From the NCBI GenBank assembly GCA_951217055.1, contig OX578284.1:41381467-41445466 (forward strand): 64,000 nt of DNA. The letters run 5' to 3'. Positions 1 through 8,963 of this stretch are shown one piece after another. Under the pieces are notes generated by a model. That model was not told where the DNA came from. It did no database searches and saw only the letters and a list, made by a program, of their open reading frames with translations. Made by a program: the position numbers and the translations under genes. Each line of letters opens with the position of its first letter. Within the stretch, counting starts at the first letter, position 1. This stretch comes from Gerris lacustris (lineage: Eukaryota; Arthropoda; Insecta; Hemiptera; Gerridae).

Positions 1-410
1 CAAGAAATACACCGAGATACTTTGTATTGACACAAGAATAAATATAAGGACACTGACAATTTACATTACTACATTGCGGTTTATGGTAAATAAGACTAGT
101 AGGAAACTCATCACTTTTCTTGGGAGAAGACTTGGGAGAGAAGTTGAAGAAACTTGGGAGAAGAAACATTGCCCCCATGAGCCTCAATGTGTTGAGACCA
201 ACACATGTGTGTTGTGTGTTGTAGACCAACACACAAACTTTTGTCGGGCAGACTATTGTTTAGAACCAAGGGGGGTAATAAAGTAAAAAGTGCCGATCAG
301 AGATCTAGCACATCTATTAATTAAGGTGCTCCTGACTGGAGAAAGTCTCAAGGAAAATGAATGGGAAAGAAGGGTCACATTGATATCTAGCCGTACACCC
401 ATGTTTTGCT
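1..410. other. unassigned AT-rich sequence
   Basis: No gene or repeat is convincingly recognised. A 70-codon open frame at 74-286 begins at TTG and is Cys-rich near its end, but it matches no family I can name with confidence. The segment ends just before the left terminal repeat of the element at 417. Confidence 0.4.
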
Positions 411-416
411 ATTATA

Positions 417-1169
417 CAGGGTGGGGGGAAAAAAACCCGCACTTTTACCAACACTTATAGCTCAGCTTCTGCAATAAATAGTGATATGTGGTTTGCGGGG
501 TCTGAAAACTGCATTCTTTTACTTTAAATTTCATATCTATAACTTAAAAACTATTGGGTGAAAGCTTTGCAATGATGGTTTGAAATAGGGCCTTAAAAAT
601 AGTAATTGTCTGGGTAGTAATTGTTGTCTGGTATTATAGTTTTGATAGAATAAATTACCATATGGTGGAGGGGGGTTCTTTGTAGGTAAATGGGAGGAGT
701 CCCTCAGTGTTATAACTATAACAAACATTGAAGATGTGTTAAGCACAAGTTGCCTGAAATCGAAGATCAAATGCAAGACAGCGCCCCGTCCCATCGCTCC
801 TTGCAAACAATTCAATACATGCAAGAGAATTGCACAGACTTCATTCCTTACCTAAATCCAATTGATCACTTTGTCTGGGGTTGGTAAAAACAAAGAGTGC
901 ACAAGGGAGGCGGAATAAAGGTTGTTGATATACTTCGAAAGAGGATTTTTTGTCCCATGGATGATGTGCATCAATGAACTATTGCTGGGACCCAGAGGGT
1001 TTTTTTTGAGACCATATTTAAAACCGTCATTGCATGGCTTTCACCCAATAGTGTTTTAAGTTATAGATATGAAATTTAAAGTAGAAGAATGTAGTTTTAG
1101 ACCCCACAAACCCCATATCTCTATCTGTTACAGAAGCTGAGCTATAAGTGTTTTTTTTTGCCCACCCTG
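417..1169. mobile_element. degraded Tc1/mariner-type DNA transposon with long terminal inverted repeats
   Basis: The left end (417-585) and right end (about 1020-1169) are diverged inverted copies of each other, about 150-165 bp long. Both ends read CAGGGTGG and both are flanked by TA (415-416 and 1170-1171), the target duplication of the Tc1/mariner/IS630 superfamily. Between them lies a decayed transposase fragment on the plus strand. At about 750 bp the copy is much shorter than an autonomous element, so it is internally deleted and non-autonomous. Superfamily follows from the TA sites and the transposase motif; the exact family is not determined. Confidence 0.75.
771..1079 (+). pseudogene. 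Tc1/mariner (IS630-type) transposase fragment
   Basis: From the ATG at 771 the frame reads MQDSAPSHRSLQTIQYMQEN, matching the (Q)DGAPxH block around the second catalytic aspartate of IS630-type DDE/D transposases. It is followed by LNPIDHFVWGW, the LNPIDxxxWG block with the third acidic residue. The usual WPPxSPD before LNP is missing, which points to a small deletion. In-frame stops occur after the WGW block and again near 974. The frame then runs into the right terminal repeat. It cannot make an active enzyme. Confidence 0.72.
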
Positions 1170-1185
1170 TATAAGTGTAATATGG

Positions 1186-2340
1186 AATATGTTGATTCCA
1201 TATAGTCCACACCAATAATTCTACTTGTGACAGAGTTCTTCAGAGAGAAGAGACTGAAAAAAGCCTGATATTTGTTTCTACCTCATATGACTCTTCAACG
1301 AGGTGCTTTCCTATACCTTTGATGACCAAGAAGCTAAAAGCTGTCACTTGGTTAAAGTTGCATCAAAAAATAAATATTTAGTTAAACTTCGAGGTACTGA
1401 GATGTTTTTCTTTCGAGAACATCTCACCTTTATATTTATCCCAGCTAAAGAATATTATAATTTATTTACACAAGACTAATTTTATTTATTTCTAGCTGGA
1501 ATACCTGGCATTGCCCAGGGAAGTTTCGAAATCTTATGAAGGCAGTAATTTTCCTCTTGTTTTAAAGATCAAGTGTGTAAAGTGTTATAAGATCTAAATG
1601 ACACTGTAGAGTTGCATACAAAACAACAACAAAGAAACAGACACTCTTTTTTAAATATATAGATTTAACAGAGACTGGTTTATTAAACTGTAGATCTGGC
1701 AAGATTCTTCAGTGAGTATAGTTACCTGGAGCAATATGTGAAGAGTCGGAGCTGTGCATGAAGGCAGCTGTATTATCGTCCACTGACCTCTCCATCGCTC
1801 ACCAGTATCAACTAACTAGTATATTTAAACAACAGTCTTTAGCCGAATATAACAGAAATAAACTAACAACGGCACACACACTACAGTAATAATAAATTAA
1901 TATTTCTCTCTCAGGAATACAAAGATTTGCTTTAGCTATAAGGAATATTAGATATCAAGTCAAAAGTTAACTAACTCAATCTCAAATTTCCACTACAAAA
2001 ACAGCAGGGAGTAGATTAGGATTAGGGCTTTAGGGCCGCAATCGCAAATCGCAATAAACTTGAAAACTGAGTAATTTGTTATTTAATTCTGACACTGACA
2101 CTGACAGCTCAGGTTGGGCAACCTATATGAGGGAAGAAATAAAGACCCTAGATCTGTTTGAGGGCAGCATTTGTGGGCCACGCCCAAGGTGGGCCACGCC
2201 TATTATCTCAATAATTCCAGATAATTGTAAATGCAGAGATAATAAATCAAAAAGTGTGAAGGATTATTGGTTATTTTGTCATATTATAAATTTAATAATT
2301 AATATTACGTAGGAATAAAACTAAATGAGAACTATATTTA
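1186..2340. other. gene-free interval
   Basis: No open frame with recognisable protein features, no clear tandem repeat and no inverted-repeat element was found. Composition is AT-rich. The open frame at 2076-2312 has no family signature and is taken as chance. Confidence 0.4.
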
Positions 2341-2351
2341 ATGAAACTTCG

Positions 2352-2572
2352 GCTCCCCCCCCCCTTATTTTTAGAAGGGGCTTAGGTAGCTATGGGCCCG
2401 CACGGGCCCGCATTGCGGAAGGGCCCCCACGATCAGGGGGCCCCAAATCAACGTCGAGGGGGGCCCCAGTTCTTAACGCAAGAGGTTTTTTTTTTTGCTC
2501 ATCAATTTTATTTGTCGAGGGGCCCCCCAAAAAGTTCTTGCGGGGGGGGCAATGCCCTAGCTACGCCACTGG
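2352..2572. mobile_element. GC-rich MITE fragment ending in TAGCTACGCCACTG
   Basis: The segment is sharply GC-rich against its surroundings, with runs such as GGGCCCGC and GGGGCCCC, and it ends in CTAGCTACGCCACTG. Read in reverse, CAGTGGCGTAGCTAG is a terminus seen on many hAT-like non-autonomous elements. The opposite terminus is not visible, so the copy is probably truncated. The two overlapping open frames here are by-products of the GC-rich sequence. A second copy of the terminus (CCTACGCCACTGA) closes the homopolymer hairpin at 3274-3332. Confidence 0.45.
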
Positions 2573-2599
2573 GCAAAACATAATGCATCGTTATCTATA

Positions 2600-3420
2600 A
2601 TTTTTCCCACAAAGAGAGCCAGAATAGATTTAAATCACACAGAGATAAATATATATATGTATATAGGATTATAGGGTCCCCCAGGGTCGCTAACTCGAGA
2701 ATGACGTCACGGTACCGATAGAATTCCTTTCAATACCGAAAAGAACGGGGGCTCGGTTGCCATTTTTAATTTAGCGGCTACTCCAATCGAACCGGTGCGA
2801 TGAGATAAAAGTAAAATAAGTTATTTAGGTTACTTACTACATATAGGAAATAGTACATTAAGCTTCTAGTGCGGAAAGTAGCATTTTGCATGCGAGTAAG
2901 GAGTTTGCTTCCGAGTTCCGAGCGATAGCGAGGGTTGTAAAACCACACGAGAAAAGCAAAAGCAGTATTTCGCACAAGTTGCATACCGTACTTTATCTAC
3001 GACTGTTGGATTTTAATAATAAATACAAAAATAAACAGTTACTTTAATTACACAAACAGCAAATTAGTTATGTTTAATGTAAATAAAAACACGATAATCG
3101 TGCGATAAGGAGAAGAATTCTTCTTTATTTCCGCACTACTGCTAAATAAAAAAGAATTAAGAAACGCGTATGCGCAATAAATACAACTTCAAAAAGAACC
3201 ACTTTCTACGCATCTAAACAGAGATAAAGATAAACTGTTTACATTTCGTATCAATCGAAAATGAAAGTATTATGTCAAGGGGGGGGGGGCTCAAGCCCGA
3301 TAGCCCCCCCCCCCCCGTTCCTACGCCACTGATTACATTCATACTTATTTTCAGAACTATGATATAAAAAACAATTAAAATAGCCTTATAATATGATAAG
3401 AAGAAGCAAATGTATAGGCC
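2600..3420. other. gene-free interval with a G/C homopolymer hairpin
   Basis: Mostly unassigned. At 3279-3316 a run of ten G is followed after about 15 bases by a run of fourteen C, giving a potential hairpin, and then by CCTACGCCACTGA, which resembles a MITE terminus. No coding signal is seen. Confidence 0.4.
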
Positions 3421-3426
3421 GCCACT

Positions 3427-4180
3427 TTAAATAATTCGCTTTAATTTGAATGTTTCTTCGTGATTGTCAAAAAGTTGAAGAATGCCTCCAGCATCATTTA
3501 GTGTATATGCCCTAGGAGTTTTTCCTTCGTTATCTTTAATATTTGTAGCTACATCTTGAGTGAGAAGAAATTTGACAATACAGGGTTGAGACGCAATGAC
3601 GGCCCAGTGCAAAGCATTCCGTCCCATGTCGTCTTGAATGTCAGTACTTGCACCATTTAAAATAAGCCGTTCTGCTTTAACGACGTCCCTATTAATAATT
3701 GCAAGTATCAAATCCTTCTGAAGGTTTTGAAAAATAATTTGTAAATCCACGCCCTCGTAATTTAATGTGACCAATACCTCTAGTGCACTTAAAATATGTG
3801 GGTGGGACTTTCCGAAGATAATTTGACCCCGCTCATAAGTCAGCTTTGCAAGACCGTATGCATTTAAAAACCGATTTTTCAAGAAATAAGCGTAAGCTAA
3901 ATTATTTTGTGACGATAGTATATCCGGATGGCATTCAGGTAACAACCTTTTCTGAACTTTGAGAACCTCTTTTAAATCTTTTATAGCGCCATGATATTGA
4001 TCCATAAAACAAAGAGTGGTTAGAATTAAACTGGATGTAGACAATACTACAAGGTTCGTTTTATCATAAAGCTGTAGTTGTTTGTATTAGGCATCTTTAA
4101 AAAAGGTTAAAGCTTCGTCATATCTGTTTAAAGAAAGAAGATTACTAGAGTATATTCTCCCATTCCAATATTAACGAGTT
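3427..4180 (-). pseudogene. TPR-ankyrin repeat protein, broken gene copy
   Basis: An open frame at 3427-4044 (205 codons) has two parts. Residues about 10-100 form kinesin-light-chain-like TPR units, with HPDILSSQNNLAYAYFLKNR followed by HPHILSALEVL. Residues about 110-195 form ankyrin repeats, with NRDVVKAERLILNGA, GRNALHWAVIASQPCIVKFL and DNEGKTPRAY. Upstream on the same strand the similarity continues: a TPR-like block (NRYDEALTFF, about 4100-4140) is in another frame, separated by a T-run near 4097-4105 and an in-frame TAA at 4087-4089. So the reading frame is broken by at least one frameshift and one stop. It is probably a decayed paralogue; a real 3' exon of a larger gene is less likely. 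No introns are evident. Confidence 0.6.
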
Positions 4181-4189
4181 ACTCAATGT

Positions 4190-5245
4190 TCAGGTTGTTT
4201 CTGTAGGATTCGTAGCCTGGACAGAAGAGGAATATATGCAATAACGCTTCGCTTTCCTTCATGTTGCTCACTTGACATGGCTAAGAAGTGGCTGTGGATT
4301 ATAATATGCCAATATACTATAAAAAAACTAAGAAAATATAGTATATAAATTGGATAAGAAAAATATAATATATATCGTAAGAAAATCCGTCAACGGCACA
4401 ATGTCTAGATAAAATAAATACATATTAATATTTTTACAATGTATAATCTAATCAAATTAATTTACTGCGTGATTTCACAGAATAAATTCATCGATTTCCT
4501 AGCAGATGAATTCTTAATATAGTTCCAGTACGGATTATGGTTTTAATGACAGACCGGCAGACAGAAAATGGGTGAAAAATTAAATTAATTAGACAGTAAT
4601 GGACAAATGTATCAAAAAAGTATGTATAAGAGATAGAAAGCGATGAAGCTATGTGTCACACTGATTGGTAGACTATTTTTTATGTTTCCCACTGGTAAAT
4701 TCTCCGATGTTAAAAATTCTTAGTGCCTGAGCATTTCTGAACATTGTTGTTTTGCCGGTGTCTATTTTTTAGCCTATAATTTTGTTAGTCTACACAATTT
4801 ACCATTTTTTTTTCCTCTTTCTGATTTTTTTTTGCTGTAAGGCAGATGTGCACCAAAGAATGCTGAAGGTATTAATAATTAATCAATTGATTAATTAAGT
4901 GAAATGATATAAAAATCATTACTATGATATAAAAACAATATTGCAAAATGAAATAAAAATAAACATTTCCCCTAAAAGAAATATGTAGGACAGTAGAGTT
5001 TATTGCTCCCTGTTAGAAAATTGGGAGGAGGCAGAAGTACATGAATTGTAAATGTAAATTCTTATCTATTAATGATACAAAAAGTGAACTGATAACCCAG
5101 CATCCTACTTCCCTTCTAAGTTTAATAATTTTGCTCAGTTGGAGTCCAATTTCAAGGAAAATTTGAGGTCAGTTTAATCTTGACTTTCATTATGGACAAG
5201 TTCATACGGTAAGCTTTATTCATGATAATTTTAATAATTAGATAA
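4190..5245. other. gene-free interval
   Basis: AT-rich sequence without recognisable genes. A possible further TPR-gene remnant on the minus strand (about 4200-4290, containing MKESEALLHIF) is too short and interrupted to call. Confidence 0.35.
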
Positions 5246-5249
5246 TAAT

Positions 5250-5500
5250 TAATTGGTAGACACTAACTACTTAATTGGTAGAGCATTGAACTTAATTGGT
5301 AGATAATCATTAATTGGTAGAGTTTAACTACTTAATTGGTAAATAATAATTAATTGGTAGAGCATTGAACTTAATTGGTATATAACCATTAATTGGTAGA
5401 GACTAACTATACTTAATTGGTAAATAATAATTAATTGGTAGAGCATTGGACTTAAATGTTAAAGACTAACTACTTAATTGGTAGAGCAATAATTTAGAGT
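5250..5500 (+). repeat. tandem array of tRNA D-arm-like units (about 80-bp period)
   Basis: The motif TTAATTGGTAGAGCATTGAAC recurs with its AGCATTG core at about 5282, 5361 and 5442, giving periods of 79-81 bp. Shorter TTAATTGGTAGA or TTAATTGGTAAA copies lie between, about every 20-25 bp. TAATTGGTAGAGCATTGGAC closely resembles a tRNA D-arm with the A box of the RNA polymerase III promoter. Downstream, TTCAAATGCTAGCGG at about 5537-5551 resembles a T-arm (B box). No complete cloverleaf is present. Confidence 0.6.
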
Positions 5501-5509
5501 ATTGAATTA

Positions 5510-6340
5510 GTAGACGCATAATTCAAAGGTATATTATTCAAATGCTAGCGGAGTGTATTTTTCTCTTTTCTGTTTCCCTTCCTAATTCTAATTAAATTTA
5601 ATAATAGTATTTTAATTAATTAATTATCGATAAGAAATTTTTATAAGTAATTTTAACAAATTAAATAGGTGGTTGGTTAATGATTGAGGATTTTACTCAA
5701 AATTATTGAAATTTAAAACTATTAAAAAGCAAAATTGATAAAGTTTATCATATACTAATAAATTTTCTTCATTGTTTCAATCACTTTAACTATAGTTATA
5801 TTGAGTAAAGTGAATGATTAAAAACTAAGACTCAAGTTATATTCAAAATTATAATAGGAAGATAAGAAAATATGTTTTTCTTGATGGCTTATATTGTATA
5901 CGTTTATTTTATAGGTTTATACATTATTATAAAGGATTATGAAATATTTTATTGGTTAACACAAGATAGTAAAAGTTCATAAACTATTTTATACCTTTAC
6001 ACAATATTGTATATGCTTATAAAATATTTTAAACCTTTATACAATATTATTTAAGTATCAGAAAATCGGTAGGAACATTAACATTTTTAGCTTATAGGCA
6101 CTCAATTTAAAAACCTTTGATTTGTAAAATATATACAGCTTGAAAATATATTAACGAATACAACGTAATCATTAACGAAATCTAAGTAGTAAATTCTCAT
6201 AACCAATTTCCCTCATTCTTTACGCTTTAGATTGAGCTCTGAATTTTAAGATTATAATAATTTTTCATTTATATATTTTGTTACTTCATCTGTGTTATAG
6301 TTAAACTATGTAATTGAGAATAATAATACGAGGGTGTAAA
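5510..6340. other. gene-free AT-rich interval
   Basis: Very AT-rich with short repeats of the form TATACCTTTACACAATATT around 5990-6050. No coding signal. Confidence 0.4.
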
Positions 6341-6359
6341 ACAAATATAATATATTTGG

Positions 6360-7115
6360 TTTCGTTTTTAGGGTCCTTAGGCAAAACCAAGGACCCTTAT
6401 ATTTTCCTGTCTGTGTCTGTCCGTCCGTCCTCTCGCATGCTCTCACGGCTACACCTTTCGTCCGATCACTTTGAAATTTGGCATGTATGTGTCTTGTACC
6501 TGCCCACATATTTTAAAAATATAGCGACTTAAAAAAAAATATTTTTCAAAAAAATTAGGTTAAAAAAACTTAAGGGTTAAAATTTTTTTATTTTTTTTCG
6601 ACACCGTAAGGGGTATCATATGAAAGGGTACGTCGAGCTGATTACAAAAGTATATAATTCTTTGGATATAACTTTGATTGGGCGAGCGTAGGCAAGTTTG
6701 AAGTGGGCGTAAAACGTGTCTCCCCCCCCCCTCTATCTTGCTTATGTGAAGTGCCAATAATCTGAAAAAAATGCCTAAACATTCTTCGACCAAAAGTAAA
6801 GATACCAATTTTTGGAAATTTCGAAAAAAATATTATTTTATTTTTTATTGACAAAATACGTTTTTTTATAATTATGGTCTTTTCGATGTATTTATATGGT
6901 TGTAGTCCGGTTCAGCGGCAAAAAAATACTTTATCAGAGTGTGATTTGAGAATTTCAGACCCTTAGAATGGTTCAATGTAAGCTTTTTAGCATTTTAAAA
7001 GAACACTGTTTATACACTTTACAGTTAAACACTTTATAGTGTGGCCTACGGACCCTCTCTGTGTGCTGACTAGCACACACTTGACCTGTTTATTGTACTA
7101 TAACCCTTGAAAATT
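6360..7115. repeat. dispersed repeat, copy 1 (second copy at 10630-11080)
   Basis: The 6690-7110 part aligns in direct orientation with 10630-11080. Shared phrases include TTCTTCGACCAAAAGTAAAG, TTTTTGGAAATTTCG, AGTCCGGTTCA and the end CCTACGGACCCTC with TGTGCTGACTA and CACACACTTGACCTGTTTAT. The left part (6360-6510) begins with an 11-bp inverted pair around GGGTCCTTAGGC and has a CTGTCTGTGTCTGTCCGTCC tract. Open frames across it on both strands are by-products. The class of element is unknown. Confidence 0.6.
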
Positions 7116-7334
7116 GCGACATTTTTTGTGTACCCCTCTATTTTTTTTAATAAATCAAAGATACAACACAAAAAATTAGTTTCAAAGAATTTTCCATGCG
7201 TCGAATATTATATCTACCAAATCTTAAAAATGTATTAAATTAAGAACGATTTGACCTACACACTTCGCAGTAGTTTTATTGTTTTTTTAACAATTAAAAT
7301 GCATATGCAGGTGTTTGTTTTACATCATTATTAT

Positions 7335-7540
7335 GAACGAGCCATTAAGGCCGTGGCAATGAGCTTAATATGATATTTAGAAAAAAAAGTAAAATTAAGT
7401 AAATTAATTCGTATATCTATAATTAGATTAGTTATTATCTCTATCGAAAGACCAACAAATCGAAACAAATACCAGAATAAATGTGGTAGTGGTAACAAAT
7501 CATTTCGAGGTGCGTCGCCGGGACACTACTTGATAATATT
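7335..7540. repeat. dispersed repeat, partner of 53885-54110
   Basis: Aligns in direct orientation with 53885-54110 through TTAAGGCCGTGG, TTAAGTAAATTAATT, GACCAACAAATC, GAATAAATGTGGT and the shared end ATCATTTCGAGGTGCGTC. No terminal inverted repeats or coding capacity are seen; family unknown. Confidence 0.6.
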
Positions 7541-8034
7541 AATGATGGTTCAAAAGTCAAAAGTTAGAGCAAAAACATACTTTTAATCGGCCGCCACTTT
7601 GTAAATGCGAATACAGTGTATTGGTTCAAAAATAAGCCACTTGTGGAAATTGGAAATGGGGTTAATTGGATGAAGAATGTGATGAACAGAACGGAAGAAA
7701 TCAATCAATTCTGATTTTGGTATTAAAGCAAAAAAAGGTAGGTATAAAATCAAAGAATTTTAAATTAAGAAAGTGTACTCATATTTTTTTTAAACTAAAA
7801 TTATTTAAATTTTTATTCTATGAAATAATGATAAAATTAGATGTATATGTAAACAAAAAAAATGGGTTGACTATTATAAACATTTTGAAAGGAAAATAGT
7901 AGGCTGTAATTGGTTATCATAACAGGATACGGTTAACTCCATCCTCTACATCAGCGCTTTCCTGGCAACGGCAACCTTACGAAACCGAGGATGATAGCAT
8001 TTCTTTTTTACTTTTCCTGCTCAATGGAGAAATA

Positions 8035-8110
8035 AAATAGTCTGCCAATTAGTAAGGCACATTGCTTCCTCGCGTTTTATTATTAGACGAAGTGCCACAT
8101 GAGTTTAAAA
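8035..8110. repeat. short copy of the GCTTCCTCGC repeat family
   Basis: CTGCCAATTAGTAAGGCACA followed by TTGCTTCCTCGCG matches 37903-37940 and 55845-55880. In those copies the phrase is followed by the larger family containing GACAGACA tracts. This copy looks truncated. Confidence 0.5.
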
Positions 8111-8602
8111 TAATGTAATCCTACTGGAAATTGAAAATGTAGTTGTTTCGATTCCCAGTGGGATCACATTTATTTCACCATACATTGCTCATTAAAATAG
8201 TTTTTAACATTAAAAGATTAGACCAAATATGTTGTCGGACAGACAGACGAGACGGATCTCTTAACACGCAACACTTGCGTGCAAAGTTAGATGATTATAT
8301 GAACCACCCTTCAAGAAAAGAAATGTTGTCAGTATTTTTGATATATCTTTGGGATGAGGATGATCAGCTGATTTAGATGTTGTATCTAGAGTAAGCAGTG
8401 TTGTCATTAAACGAGATTCTTATTATCATTTTGAGTACTATGAAAATTTGTAATTCAGAGGTGAATTATTGTGTCAAATTTTAGCAAATGTGGGAGAGTT
8501 ATTTTCGACTCGCTTAGAAAGGAAAATTGAACAGGCTTACTTCAAAATATGCACAATTTTTACATTATCTCTTTATTTATCAAAAAAATTATTTACCTAA
8601 AA

Positions 8603-8690
8603 TAAGGTCTAATTGCTAGGTTCGAACAAGTATAGTTCGTCCGACCTAGTTCGTCCTAGTAGAACTAGGACCTACTACTACTAATATGAA
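8603..8690 (+). repeat. short retroposon-like repeat with TTGCTAGGTTCGAAC
   Basis: GGTCTAATTGCTAGGTTCGA followed by CCTACTACTACTA is shared with 19640-19722. In weaker form it is shared with 34210-34290, where it directly follows a LINE C-terminal fossil. It is therefore likely a LINE 3' tail or a SINE that borrows that tail. GGTTCGAAC also resembles a tRNA T-arm. Confidence 0.5.
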
Positions 8691-8826
8691 ACCTTCAGTG
8701 CTACATATTTTATACTTACAATGGTTTATTAATCAGGTACAGATATTGATATTGATAGTACATTTTTTAAGAATTTATTCGTGTATATTGCACTCTTCAA
8801 TTAATCTAATTATTTGAAATTTTCAG

Positions 8827-8963
8827 ATGTTTCTTGTTAGCTCAAGGATGCCTGGTGCTTTGTCACAGTTTTTATCTAAACAATGACAAGGAGTTTCTTA
8901 TGACAAACGAAGTACTTGATACAGATGATGGTATCTGTAAAACTGATGGCTGCGTTCAAGCAG
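8827..8963 (+). CDS. M13 peptidase exon with membrane-anchor end and first ectodomain cysteines
   Basis: The acceptor TTTCAG ends at 8826 and the donor is AG|GTCAGT. In the frame continuous with downstream exons it reads [17 protein letters not shown], a hydrophobic stretch fitting the membrane anchor of M13 proteins. It then reads CKTDGCVQA, the conserved start of the ectodomain whose cysteines form disulfides in the family. The ATG at 8827 is in the wrong frame. The first in-frame ATG lies after the hydrophobic stretch, so a real start is expected in an unidentified upstream exon. Confidence 0.85.

Noticed and set aside
74..286. Cys-rich open frame resembling the end of a piggyBac transposase
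   Set aside because: It starts at TTG, and the spacing of Cys and His does not follow the piggyBac CRD pattern well enough to call.
2325..2600. Two overlapping plus-strand open frames
   Set aside because: They arise from GC-rich MITE-like sequence with homopolymer runs; no protein features.
7666..7740. Candidate first exon of the M13 gene (MDEE-like reading ending before GTAGGT)
   Set aside because: The frame starts at TTG after a stop, and its donor phase does not match exon 8827.
8143..8376. 77-codon open frame with a hydrophobic C-terminal part
   Set aside because: No ATG start, no family match, and it overlaps dispersed-repeat-like sequence.
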